From contig NZ_CP045119.1 in the NCBI RefSeq assembly GCF_011492945.1, positions 4,314,773 through 4,378,772 on the forward strand: a DNA stretch of 64,000 nt, written 5' to 3'. The notes under the pieces are model-generated. The model had not been told where the DNA came from, did no database searches, and worked only from the letters and a program-made list of their open reading frames with translations. Both the position numbers and the translations under genes were made by a program. Of this stretch, positions 52,413 to 60,579 are shown one piece after another. Positions within the stretch are counted from its first letter, which is position 1, and each line of letters starts with the position of its first letter. The stretch is from Rubrobacter tropicus (GTDB lineage: Bacteria > Actinomycetota > Rubrobacteria > Rubrobacterales > Rubrobacteraceae).

Positions 52413-52509
52413 CAGAGCCTCCTGATCCCATCCGAACTCATCCTCCGACGAGAGTGTAAGAAGCCCGGACCCGGCCGCGCATCATCCTTTTGCGGGATTT
52501 CGGGAGGTG

Positions 52510-54939
52510 CTAGCCCACGACGAGGTTGACGAGCCGGCCCGGCACGTAGACGGCCTTGCGGAGCTCCTTGCCCTCGACGTGCGGGCGGACCTTCTCGCTC
52601 GCGAGGGCCCGCTCTTTGGCCGATTCCTCGGAGATGTCTGCCGGCACGGCGACGCGGTCGCGCAGCTTGCCGTTGACCTGGACGACGAGCGTGATCTCCT
52701 CCTCCGCGATGAGCGCTTCGTCGTAGCCGGGCCAGGCCTGCTCGTGGACGGAGTACGTCTCCCCTATCGCGGACCACATCTCCTCGGCGTGGTGCGGCGC
52801 GAGCGGCGCGAGGAGGAGCGCGAACGAGCGGAGCGCGTCCTTCCACTCGTCTTCGCCGACCCCGCCGCGCACCGCGAGCAGGTAGTTCGTGTGCTCCATA
52901 AGCGCTGCCAGAGCCGTGTTGAACCGGAACCCTTCGAGGTCCTCCGTTACCTTCTTGACGGTCCTGTTAGTCCTGCGCGTGATCTCCGCCGGGTCGGCCT
53001 CGGCGTCGGAACTCCCCCCGTTGGCGAGCGAGAGGGCGCGGCGCAAGAAGCGCGAGATGCCCTCGATGCCGCGCCCGTCCCAGGGCCCGCCCTGGCCCCA
53101 CGGCCCTATGAACATGAGGAAGCAGCGCAGCGCGTCGGAGCCGTAGCGGTCGACGAAGTCCTGCGGGTTGATGACGTTGCCCCGGCTCTTGCTCATCTTC
53201 TCCCCGTCCTCCCCGAGGATGTGGCCCTGGTTGTGGAGCCTGAGCATCGGCTCGTCGAAGTCCACGAGCCCCATGTCGCGCATGACCTTCGTCCAGAAGC
53301 GGGTGTAGAGCAGGTGCATCACCGCGTGCTCTATCCCCCCGGTGTACTGGTCGACCGGGAGCCACTTCGCCCCACGCTCCGGGTCGAAAGGCCCCTGGTC
53401 GTAGTGGGGGGAGAGGTAACGGTACTGGTACCAGGACGAGTCGACGAACGTGTCCATCGTGTCCGTCTCTCGCGTGGCCGGGCCGCCGCAAGTTGGGCAC
53501 TCCGTGTTGTAGAAGTCCGGGTCGCGCTTGAGCGGCGACTCGCCCGTCGGGATGAACTCCGCGTCCTCGGGCAGCCGGACCGGGAGGTCCTCTTCGGGGA
53601 CCGGGACGGCGCCGTGCTCCGGGCAGTAGATTATCGGGATCGGAGTACCCCAGTACCGTTGACGCGAGATCAACCAGTCGCGCAGTCGGTACGTTACGGC
53701 GCGGCGGCCGGTACCCTCGCTCTCGAGGTGCGAGATCATGCGCTCCTTGGCCTCTTCGACCCCGAGGCCGTCCAGGAAACCGCTGTTGATGGCCTGCCCT
53801 TCGCCGGTGTACGCCTTGCCGTCGAAGTCCTCGGGAGGTTCCACCGTCCGTACTATCGGGAGGTCGTACTTCTCGGCGAACTCCCAGTCTCGCTCGTCCT
53901 GTCCGGGGACCGCCATGATGGCTCCGGTGCCGTAGCCCATCAGGACGTAGTCGGCGGCGTAGACGGGGATCTTCTCCCCGTTCGCCGGGTTGATGGCGTG
54001 CGCCCCGGTAAAGACGCCCGTCTTCTCGCGCGTGACGTCGGTGCGGTCGATCTCGCTCATCCTGGCGGCCTTCTCGACGTAGGCGCGGACCTCGTCCTCG
54101 CGCTCGGGCGTCGTGATCTTCTCGACGGCCGGGTGCTCCGGGCTCATCACGAAGAACGTGGCCCCGAAGAGCGTGTCCGGCCTGGTCGTGAAGACCTCGA
54201 GCGGGCCGTAGCCTTCTATTTCGAACACTATCTCGGCCCCCTCGGAGCGGCCGATCCAGTTCCGCTGGAGCGTCTCCACACGCTCGGGCCACTCTATCTT
54301 CGAGAAATCGAGAAGCTCGTCGGCGTACCGGGTGATCCCAAAGAGCCACTGCGCCAGGTTCTTCTTGATGACGGGCGTCCCGCACCGCTCGCACCTGCGG
54401 TCGGGCCCGACGACCTGCTCCCGCGCGAGCGTCGTGTTGTCCTTCGGACACCAGTCGACGGGCGCCTCTTTTCTGTACGCCAGCCCCTTTTCGAAGAACT
54501 TGAGGAAGAACCACTGGTTCCAGCGGTAATACTCAGGGTCGCACGTAACAACCTCGGAGTCGAAGTCGAACATCGCCCCCATCTGGCGGAGCTGCCCGCG
54601 CATGTTCTCTATGTTGGACATGGTCCACTTGTAGGGGTGGATGCCCCGGTTTATGGCGGCGTTCTCGGCCGGAAGCCCGAAGGCGTCGAAGCCTATGGGG
54701 AAGAAGACCCGGTACCCGTTCATCCGCTTGAACCGCGCCCGCGTGTCGGAGGGCGTCATCGGATACCAGTGGCCCACGTGCAGGTCCCCGCTCGGGTAAG
54801 GAAGCATGGTGAGGGCGTAGTGCTTTGGCTTGGACGTATCCTCATCCGTCTTGTAGAGGCCCGTCTCGGCCCACCGCTCCTGCCAGCGGCGTTCGAGGGC
54901 GGTCGGGTCGTAGGTTTTCCTCGGTTTCGTCTCGCTCAC
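52510..54939 (-). CDS. leuS: LeuS, leucyl-tRNA synthetase
   Basis: The 809-residue class I synthetase charges tRNA-Leu. The HIGH-type motif is PYPSGDLHVGHWYP near residue 47. The CP1 editing domain lies between about residues 220 and 420, zinc-type cysteines occur in CPKDNTTLA...CERCGTPV, and the KMSKS motif is GEKMSKSRGNV. The C-terminal anticodon domain ends in VQVNGKLRDRVAVPADISEE. The start codon is GTG after AGAAGGAG. Confidence 0.98.
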   Translation of the reverse strand: MSETKPRKTYDPTALERRWQERWAETGLYKTDEDTSKPKHYALTMLPYPSGDLHVGHWYPMTPSDTRARFKRMNGYRVFFPIGFDAFGLPAENAAINRGIHPYKWTMSNIENMRGQLRQMGAMFDFDSEVVTCDPEYYRWNQWFFLKFFEKGLAYRKEAPVDWCPKDNTTLAREQVVGPDRRCERCGTPVIKKNLAQWLFGITRYADELLDFSKIEWPERVETLQRNWIGRSEGAEIVFEIEGYGPLEVFTTRPDTLFGATFFVMSPEHPAVEKITTPEREDEVRAYVEKAARMSEIDRTDVTREKTGVFTGAHAINPANGEKIPVYAADYVLMGYGTGAIMAVPGQDERDWEFAEKYDLPIVRTVEPPEDFDGKAYTGEGQAINSGFLDGLGVEEAKERMISHLESEGTGRRAVTYRLRDWLISRQRYWGTPIPIIYCPEHGAVPVPEEDLPVRLPEDAEFIPTGESPLKRDPDFYNTECPTCGGPATRETDTMDTFVDSSWYQYRYLSPHYDQGPFDPERGAKWLPVDQYTGGIEHAVMHLLYTRFWTKVMRDMGLVDFDEPMLRLHNQGHILGEDGEKMSKSRGNVINPQDFVDRYGSDALRCFLMFIGPWGQGGPWDGRGIEGISRFLRRALSLANGGSSDAEADPAEITRRTNRTVKKVTEDLEGFRFNTALAALMEHTNYLLAVRGGVGEDEWKDALRSFALLLAPLAPHHAEEMWSAIGETYSVHEQAWPGYDEALIAEEEITLVVQVNGKLRDRVAVPADISEESAKERALASEKVRPHVEGKELRKAVYVPGRLVNLVVG

Positions 54940-55063
54940 GAGAGACTCCTTCTGGAATTATCGGCGGTTCGGGAGAAAAAAGGCGCGGAAGACTATAGTC
55001 GGGGACCGGAGTTTCGGACCTTGTAAGCCTCGGCGTTCATGCGCCTAATATAACACCTGCCGA

Positions 55064-55759
55064 CTACGCGATAAAGAAGGCAAGCACCGCGGCGACCAGC
55101 GTACAAACCACGTTGGTCGCCTCGTTGCCGACCCACGAGAGCCGCGCCCCGACGAGGCTGTCCGCGACGGTCCCGAGAAAAGCCGCGACCGCCACGAGCA
55201 CCGCGACGGCCCCGCCCGCGACGAGGCCAAGGAGCAGCCCGAGTCCCGCCGTCGTTCCCGCGGCGAGGACCCCGGCCAGCGTACCGGACAGGGAGACGGC
55301 CCCGTCGGTGCCGGAGGGGACTTTTCTCATGCTGGTCAGGAGCCGCGGGGCGTGCCGCGACAACTGCCCGACCTCGGACTCGGCCGTGTCGGCGAGGGCG
55401 GCCCCGACGGCGGCCACGTAGGCCGCCGAGATCGCGTCGGAGGGCTCGAGCGCGTAGAGCACAGCGCACAGCACGGGCACGCCGGCGTTCGCCAGGGCGT
55501 TGCGGGCGCCCCGCCGGCCGCCGTGCTCCTGGGCCGTGTCCGACCGGCGCTTGCGGTCATAGCCGAGCCTGGTGAGGGCCGATCCACCGGCCACGAAGAG
55601 GACGAGGATCGCGAAACCGGACGGTCCGAGGCAGGCGTAGATCGGGGCTCCGACGAGTACGCCCCCGACCACCCCGCCCAAACTCACCATGCCGAGCCCG
55701 TACGCCAGGGCGGCGAAAGCCACCGTAACGGGCAGCGCGAGAAGCACCTGGGAGGACAA
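55064..55759 (-). CDS. DUF92 integral membrane protein
   Basis: The 231-residue protein has six or so membrane segments with the DUF92 landmarks LTRLGYDRKRRSDTAQEHGGRRGARNALANAG and GTDGAVSLSGTLAG (positions about 62-92 and 150-163). Plant relatives act as phytyl-phosphate kinases (VTE6), so a CTP-dependent prenyl-phosphate kinase is one option. It is upstream of leuS on the same strand, separated by about 120 bases. Confidence 0.85.
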   Translation of the reverse strand: MSSQVLLALPVTVAFAALAYGLGMVSLGGVVGGVLVGAPIYACLGPSGFAILVLFVAGGSALTRLGYDRKRRSDTAQEHGGRRGARNALANAGVPVLCAVLYALEPSDAISAAYVAAVGAALADTAESEVGQLSRHAPRLLTSMRKVPSGTDGAVSLSGTLAGVLAAGTTAGLGLLLGLVAGGAVAVLVAVAAFLGTVADSLVGARLSWVGNEATNVVCTLVAAVLAFFIA

Positions 55760-55766
55760 GCCCGCC

Positions 55767-56186
55767 CTAGATGACCCTGAGCCGTTCGAGCAGCCGGCGG
55801 GCGTAGCGCTCGCACTCCAGCGGGGAGGCGTGCAGGAGGGCCGGCTCGACCATACCGGCCTTCACGCCCGCGTCGGTCAGTCGACCGACGCCCTGGTAGA
55901 GGAGAGAACCCGCCAGGGGACTCGGCCGATCCGGTACGGCGACTACCAGCCCGTAGAGCACCCCTTCCGGTCCCCCAACGGCGCCGACCGCGTCGACCGC
56001 GTCGGGGCGGTCCTGCCCCACGGCGAAGATGTGGACGGGCGGCCCCTGGAGGCCTGCCGGTATCCCCTCCCGCAGGCTCTCCCAGACCGCAGTCGTCTTC
56101 GTGAACCCGGCTTCGAGGGCGGCCCTGTGCAACCCCGACCACACGTCGCCGGCCACCTTCCGGGCGAGCGGGCTCTCGTAGTCCAC
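55767..56186 (-). CDS. Hypothetical protein
   Basis: The 139-residue protein from the GTG at 56186 has an alpha/beta profile (VHIFAVGQDRPDAVDAVGAV, VLYGLVVAVPDRPSPLAGSL, ECERYARRLLERLRVI). The frame stays open upstream (GGSEATVGIS), so the real start may be a little earlier, but no better start codon with a ribosome binding site is visible. No family is recognised. It lies seven bases before the DUF92 gene. Confidence 0.6.
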   Translation of the reverse strand: MDYESPLARKVAGDVWSGLHRAALEAGFTKTTAVWESLREGIPAGLQGPPVHIFAVGQDRPDAVDAVGAVGGPEGVLYGLVVAVPDRPSPLAGSLLYQGVGRLTDAGVKAGMVEPALLHASPLECERYARRLLERLRVI

Positions 56187-56236
56187 GGATATGCCAACCG
56201 TCGCCTCCGACCCACCCCTGATGTAGGGACGGGCGC

Positions 56237-56575
56237 CTACGGCCCCTCCCCCGCCCTGCGCTTCTCGAGACGCCTCTTGAAGACGTCGATCTCCTTCGCC
56301 GTCTGCAGGTCGCCGTTCGCCTCGGCCACCTTTCGCCCCTCGTCGAACACTCGCCGGGCCTCATCGTCCTCTCCGAGCTCGAAATGCGCCCGGCCCAAAG
56401 TCCTGTACGCGACCGAGTAGTCCGGCTTGTACTCCACCGCGCGCCTCAAGTAATCCCGCGCCTCGGCGTAGCGTCCCTCCTTGAAAAGCTCGTTGCCCAA
56501 AGAGTAGAGGACCATGGGGTTCCTCTCGTCCCTCTGCAAGAGTTTGCGGAACATCTCAGAGCGCGGGCTCTCCAT
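56237..56575 (-). CDS. Small TPR-repeat protein
   Basis: The 112-residue protein contains two clear tetratricopeptide repeats (NPMVLYSLGNELFKEGRYAEARDYLRRAVEYKP and YSVAYRTLGRAHFELGEDDEARRVFDEG, residues about 19-80) and a charged C-terminal helix. No signal peptide or other domain is present. It is a probable protein-interaction module. A repeat copy separates it from the transglycosylase gene. Confidence 0.82.
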   Translation of the reverse strand: MESPRSEMFRKLLQRDERNPMVLYSLGNELFKEGRYAEARDYLRRAVEYKPDYSVAYRTLGRAHFELGEDDEARRVFDEGRKVAEANGDLQTAKEIDVFKRRLEKRRAGEGP

Positions 56576-56587
56576 GTGTCGCTCCTT

Positions 56588-56690
56588 CCTTCAGCTCGTC
56601 AGCATTTCAGCTTTGGGTTTTGGCTGACCGGCTGAAAGCGGAGGCCGAAGGCCGCAGCGTACTGACGGGCTGACCAGTTCTAGCGGATCG
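56588..56690. repeat. Intergenic CTGA repeat copy at 56.6 kb
   Basis: It contains TTCAGCTCGTCAGCATTTCA, TGGCTGACCGGCTGAAAGCG and the end-module variant GAGGCCGAAGGCCGCAGCG (56641-56659), with CTGACGGGCTGACCAG after it. It lies downstream of the transglycosylase stop. Confidence 0.65.
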
Positions 56691-56702
56691 CTCTGCGAAC
56701 CG

Positions 56703-57914
56703 CTAGACGTATGGCGGTATCGTCTCGTCTTTTGCCAGTCGTCTGTAGCCCTCTGCCACGGCGAAGACCTTCTTTACGTACCAGTCGGCGTGATTATAGG
56801 AGTAGAGGGCCGCGTACCAGTCGCGTGGCGCCCCGCCCTCCTTCAAGTAGCCGGCCGCCGCGGGTATGGCGTCCCTGGGGTCCATGATGTTGGCCTTTCC
56901 GTCGCCGTTGCCGTCGACGCCGGACGCAGCCCACGTCGATGGCAGGAACTGCATCGGGCCCATCGCCCCTGCGGTGGAGGGGCCCATGTTCTGCCCGTGG
57001 TTTGACTCCACCTGCCCGATGGCGGCCAGCACGTACCAGTCTTCCCCGAACCCGTACTTCCGGGCAGACTCCTTGTAGAGCTTTATGTATTCCTTTTTGG
57101 GGATCGGGCCGACGGGCCTCGCGACTATGTCGTCGCGGGCGACGCCGAGCTGGTATCCCCTGCCGGTCGTACCCCCGCCGCTGGCGGCCCGGCTCTTCAG
57201 GATTCGGGCCCTCTCGGCCGCCTCAAGCTCCTGAAGCCGCGCCGCGGACCTCTCCCGCTCGGCCCTCAGCCCGGCTATGGAGTCGTCCAGAGCCGCCTCC
57301 TGGCGCCGCAGCTCCTCCGCGGTCGCCTCTTCCTCCTCGACGGCGCCCTCGTAGGCGTTCTCTTTCTCGGAGATCTGGCGCAGCAGGTTCCTGAGCCTGT
57401 CCCTGGACTCTTCGTAGGCCTGGAGATCCCGCCTGCCATCGGTCAACACCCTGGCCACCCCGACGTCCAGGCTTCCCCCGACCCCCCGGCCGGAACCGAG
57501 CCAGCCGTCGATCAGGGCCCCTAGCCCCTCCAGGTTCCGCCCCTGGTAGGCCGCGCGGGCCCGCTCTTCGTACCGCGCCTTTGACTCGCGGTAGGACTCT
57601 TTCTGGGCGGCTATCTTCCGTTCCAGCTCCCGTGTCTGATCCGCGAGCTCTCCGACCCTGGCCCTGGCCCCGTCGGCGCGGGTCTGGGTCTCCTCAAGGT
57701 CCCTTCCGACCGAGGAGATCTTCTCGATCCTGTCCCGCAACGCCGCGTCCTGCTCGTCGATCTTCTTCTCGAGGGTCGGGATCTCGACTTTCGGCGCCCC
57801 GGTCTCGGAATTCGCGTACTGGTCCCCCGAAACCTCTTGCGCCCCGGCGAGTCCGGCCCAGACGACCACGATACCCCCCATCGAAACCAGCCAGACCGCC
57901 ACCCAACGCCCCAA
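56703..57914 (-). CDS. Secreted lytic transglycosylase with coiled coil
   Basis: The 403-residue protein has a signal peptide (residues 1-25), a long coiled coil (about residues 45-240, rich in Glu, Arg and Ala heptads) and a C-terminal SLT domain of the MltB/SLT_2 type: AAIGQVESNHGQNMGPSTAG with the catalytic Glu, MGPMQFLPSTWAASGVDGNG and DPRDAIPAAAGYLKEGG. It probably cleaves peptidoglycan during wall growth or division. It has its own promoter and a structured leader. Confidence 0.9.
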   Translation of the reverse strand: MGRWVAVWLVSMGGIVVVWAGLAGAQEVSGDQYANSETGAPKVEIPTLEKKIDEQDAALRDRIEKISSVGRDLEETQTRADGARARVGELADQTRELERKIAAQKESYRESKARYEERARAAYQGRNLEGLGALIDGWLGSGRGVGGSLDVGVARVLTDGRRDLQAYEESRDRLRNLLRQISEKENAYEGAVEEEEATAEELRRQEAALDDSIAGLRAERERSAARLQELEAAERARILKSRAASGGGTTGRGYQLGVARDDIVARPVGPIPKKEYIKLYKESARKYGFGEDWYVLAAIGQVESNHGQNMGPSTAGAMGPMQFLPSTWAASGVDGNGDGKANIMDPRDAIPAAAGYLKEGGAPRDWYAALYSYNHADWYVKKVFAVAEGYRRLAKDETIPPYV

Positions 57915-57956
57915 GGATCCTCCCGACGTTCACATAAAGAGCGAGTCGCCGACAGT

Positions 57957-58025
57957 GTATATCACCCCACCCCAACGCGATATACGTGAGACGATGGATT
58001 ATAGATACATTTGATACTACAACAA
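57957..58025 (-). promoter_or_regulatory. Promoter and leader palindrome of the transglycosylase gene
   Basis: On the minus strand TTGTTG (58025-58020) is followed after 16 bases by TATAAT (58003-57998). The leader of about 75 bases contains GTATATC (57957-57963) and GATATAC (57979-57985), a 7-bp inverted repeat around a C/A-rich loop. Confidence 0.65.
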
Positions 58026-58066
58026 TATAAACCTTGTGGTGAAAGCGGCGGGTTTGTCTGGTGGTG

Positions 58067-58936
58067 CTAAGGTGCCTTGCCGGCGGTGAGTAGGTCTACG
58101 AGCGCTTCTAGTTGTTCCTGGTCGGTGAACCGGATCTCGACTTTCCCCCCGCGCCGGAACGATTTCACCCTGACGGGCAGTTCTATTGCCTCGCGGATGA
58201 CGCGGGAGGCTTCGTTGAAGGCGGCGGGCGTCTGGGTAGCCGGGCGCGCTCCTGTTGGTGCGCTTTCGGGTGCCACGTTCGCCTGCTCCCGCACCAGCTC
58301 CTCCGTCTGCCTGACGGAGAGCTTCTCGTCGTTGACGCGCCGGGCCAACCGGACCATCTGATCTTCGGCTTGGAGTCCCAACAGGGCGCGGGCGTGTCCT
58401 TCGGAGAGTTGGCCCTGCCCGAGCATCTCCCGTATCGAAGCGGGGAGTTGCGCGAGGCGCAGGGTGTTGGTCACGGCGGCCCGGCTCTTGCCGAGCCGGC
58501 GGGCGAGCTGGTCCTTCGTGAGCCCGAACCCTTCCATGAGCGCCTGGTAGGCCGCGGCCGTCTCCAGCGGGCTCAGGTTCTCCCGCTGCAGGTTCTCCAC
58601 GAGCGCGAGCTCCATGGACTCGTTGTCCCCGGCCTGCCTTATAAGGACCGGCACGCGGTCGAGACCCGCCTCCTTGGCGGCCCTCAGCCTCCTCTCCCCC
58701 GCTATGAGCTCGAAGCCGCCCGTCGTCGAACGGACCACGAGGGGTTGCAGCACGCCAACCTCGCGGATGGATGAGGCGAGCTCCTCGATCCCGGCCCTCG
58801 GGAACGTCTGCCTGGGTTGGCGGGCGTTGGGGCGGATCGCCGATACGGGCAACTCCTCGAATTTCAGCCCCCCGACGCCTTCTCCCGTCGCGATGAGCGC
58901 GGACAGCCCCCGCCCCAGTCCCCGCTTACCGACGAC
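58067..58936 (-). CDS. parB: ParB, chromosome-partitioning CTPase/DNA-binding protein
   Basis: The protein of up to 289 residues binds parS and spreads on origin DNA. It contains the CTP-binding/ParB box (QPLVVRSTTGGFELIAGERRLRAAKEAGLDRVPV), the helix-turn-helix TKDQLARRLGKSRAAVTNTLRLAQLP and a C-terminal dimer domain. The conserved N-terminal ParA-contact segment (GKRGLGRGLSALIA) is encoded only upstream of the first ordinary start (TTG at 58852). That region follows the ribosome binding site GGAGGTGATC (58947-58938) but has only GTC and CTG codons as possible starts. Confidence 0.93.
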   Translation of the reverse strand, partial: VVGKRGLGRGLSALIATGEGVGGLKFEELPVSAIRPNARQPRQTFPRAGIEELASSIREVGVLQPLVVRSTTGGFELIAGERRLRAAKEAGLDRVPVLIRQAGDNESMELALVENLQRENLSPLETAAAYQALMEGFGLTKDQLARRLGKSRAAVTNTLRLAQLPASIREMLGQGQLSEGHARALLGLQAEDQMVRLARRVNDEKLSVRQTEELVREQANVAPESAPTGARPATQTPAAFNEASRVIREAIELPVRVKSFRRGGKVEIRFTDQEQLEALVDLLTAGKAP

Positions 58937-59702
58937 CGATCACCTCCTCGGCGACCGCCTCGTATGCCTCGGCCCCCGTGCTTCTGGGCGCGTAGAGCGC
59001 TATCGGCAACCCGAAGCTCGGCGCCTCGCTGAGCCGCACGTTTCTCGGCACTATGGTGTGGAAGACCCGATCCCCGAAAAACGAGCGCACCTCTTCGGCC
59101 ACCTGCCTGGAGAGGTTCGTGCGAGGGTCGTACATCGTCAGCAACACCCCGCCGACCCTCAGCGTCGGGTTTAGTTCTTCCCGCACCATCCGGATGCTCT
59201 GCATGAGCTGTGTCACGCCCTCGAGCGCATAGTACTCGCACTGCATGGGGATGAGCACCTCGTCGGCCGCGGTGAGGGCGTTGAGCGTCAGGAGGTCCAA
59301 TGAAGGCGGGCAATCGAGCAATACCCGATCATAAGCCTCATCGGGAAGCTTCTCCAATGCCCGCTTTAGCTTGAATTCTCTTGCCAGGGAGGAGACCAAC
59401 TCGACTTCGGCCCCGACGAGGTTGATGGTGGCGGGCGCCACGTGTAATCCGGGGACGCCTGTTTCGAGCGCAACATCCTGAAGCGCTCGCCCCTCCAGAA
59501 GTACGTCGTACATGCATCCGCCGGAATCCGGCGACACCGATACTCCAAGGCCGCTCGTGGCGTTTCCCTGGGGGTCCATGTCCACGACCAGGATCTTCTC
59601 GCCTTTGTCCGCGAGGTAGGCCGCCAGGTTGATGGCGGTCGTGCTCTTGCCCACCCCGCCTTTCTGGTTCACGATGGCTACGACTGTCTTCACCGTTGGC
59701 AT
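58926..59702 (-). CDS. parA: ParA (Soj), chromosome-partitioning ATPase
   Basis: The 258-residue protein has the deviant Walker A loop NQKGGVGKST with K14 and K19, VVDMDPQGNATSGLG, and VLLDCPPSLDLLTLNALTAADE. It is the ParA/Soj ATPase that moves ParB-parS complexes. The ribosome binding site for parB lies within its last codons. It is in the order rsmG-parA-parB typical of bacterial origins. Confidence 0.97.
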   Translation of the reverse strand: MPTVKTVVAIVNQKGGVGKSTTAINLAAYLADKGEKILVVDMDPQGNATSGLGVSVSPDSGGCMYDVLLEGRALQDVALETGVPGLHVAPATINLVGAEVELVSSLAREFKLKRALEKLPDEAYDRVLLDCPPSLDLLTLNALTAADEVLIPMQCEYYALEGVTQLMQSIRMVREELNPTLRVGGVLLTMYDPRTNLSRQVAEEVRSFFGDRVFHTIVPRNVRLSEAPSFGLPIALYAPRSTGAEAYEAVAEEVIGRR

Positions 59703-59728
59703 CTTAGCACGGCACCCGAACTCTTACC

Positions 59729-60457
59729 CTAAGCCCGACCGAGCGGTTTCTTGGCCGGCGTACCCACCCGGCGGGGATAGGCATCGGGTGTCTCTTCCAC
59801 TTTCTTCAACACGATCAATCGCCGCGTCTTCTGCTCTAACTCGGCCAGGATAGGAACCTCAATGGTCTGCAGCACGATCCCTCCTAGCAACCGGGCCGCA
59901 CGTTCTCCTTCTTCGTATTCCTCGTCCGACATCTGACCTTTCATCGAGACCACGTGTCCTCCCATCTCCAACAACGGAAGGCAATACTCGGCGAGTACTG
60001 GAAGCTTCGCCACGGCCCGCACGGTACAAACGTCTTGCGTGGCCCGTCGTAATGGGTCGTGTCCCACGCTCTCCACCCGCTCGTTTACGACCTCGACGTT
60101 CGAGAGACCGAGCTTTTCGGCTGTGTGCCGCAAGAACGTGGCCTTTTTGCCGGTGGACTCCAGGAGCGTGAATTTGACATCGGGTAGCGCTACCGCCAGG
60201 GGTACGGCGGGTAGCCCGCCACCGGAGCCCACATCAGCTACTCTGGTCGCACTCTTCATCCCGGGAAAGAGCAGGCAGCTCATTGAATCGAGCACGTGTT
60301 CGAGGAATATCCGGTCGAGTTCACGAGTCCCTATCACGTTCGCCGCGTCGTACGAACCGAGCAGCCCTGCGAACTCGTACAAACGCATCTCGGTACCCGC
60401 GGGCAGATCAATGCCCCATGCGATCAGTTGCTTGCCAAAAGTCTCCACAGCGCTCAT
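59729..60457 (-). CDS. rsmG: RsmG, 16S rRNA m7G527 methyltransferase
   Basis: The 242-residue SAM-dependent methyltransferase has RIFLEHVLDSMSCL, the SAM loop VADVGSGGGLPAVPLAV, TLLESTGKKATFLRH and CTVRAVAKLPVLAEYCLPLL. In other bacteria it modifies G527 of 16S rRNA, and its loss gives streptomycin resistance. It lies between jag and parA, with two parS sites immediately upstream. Confidence 0.96.
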   Translation of the reverse strand: MSAVETFGKQLIAWGIDLPAGTEMRLYEFAGLLGSYDAANVIGTRELDRIFLEHVLDSMSCLLFPGMKSATRVADVGSGGGLPAVPLAVALPDVKFTLLESTGKKATFLRHTAEKLGLSNVEVVNERVESVGHDPLRRATQDVCTVRAVAKLPVLAEYCLPLLEMGGHVVSMKGQMSDEEYEEGERAARLLGGIVLQTIEVPILAELEQKTRRLIVLKKVEETPDAYPRRVGTPAKKPLGRA

Positions 60458-60462
60458 GCGGG

Positions 60463-60478
60463 CGTTTCACGTGAAACG
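60463..60478. other. parS centromere site 1
   Basis: CGTTTCACGTGAAACG is a perfect palindrome matching the parS consensus TGTTTCACGTGAAACA at 14 of 16 positions. It lies just upstream of rsmG. Confidence 0.95.
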
Positions 60479-60484
60479 TCGGGA

Positions 60485-60520
60485 CGCGACAAAAGTTTGC
60501 CAAAACCAACTTTTGTCGCG
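60485..60520. repeat. Perfect 13-bp inverted repeat between two parS sites
   Basis: CGCGACAAAAGTT (60485-60497), a 10-base loop, and its exact complement AACTTTTGTCGCG (60508-60520). It could be an RNA hairpin in the jag-rsmG transcript or a DNA site for an origin-region protein. Confidence 0.7.
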
Positions 60521-60550
60521 CAGGGAGTTTGGCACGGAGCGAGAGCGGGG

Positions 60551-60566
60551 CGTTTCACGTGAAACA
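60551..60566. other. parS centromere site 2
   Basis: CGTTTCACGTGAAACA matches the parS consensus at 15 of 16 positions. It lies 88 bases from site 1, just beyond the jag stop codon. Confidence 0.95.
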
Positions 60567-60579
60567 ACAGAGACAGTGA

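Noticed and set aside
57915..58066. Second replication origin in the AT-rich gap next to parB
   Set aside because: No DnaA box is present; the AT-rich sequence is explained by a promoter, and the DnaA box cluster is at 63.1 kb.
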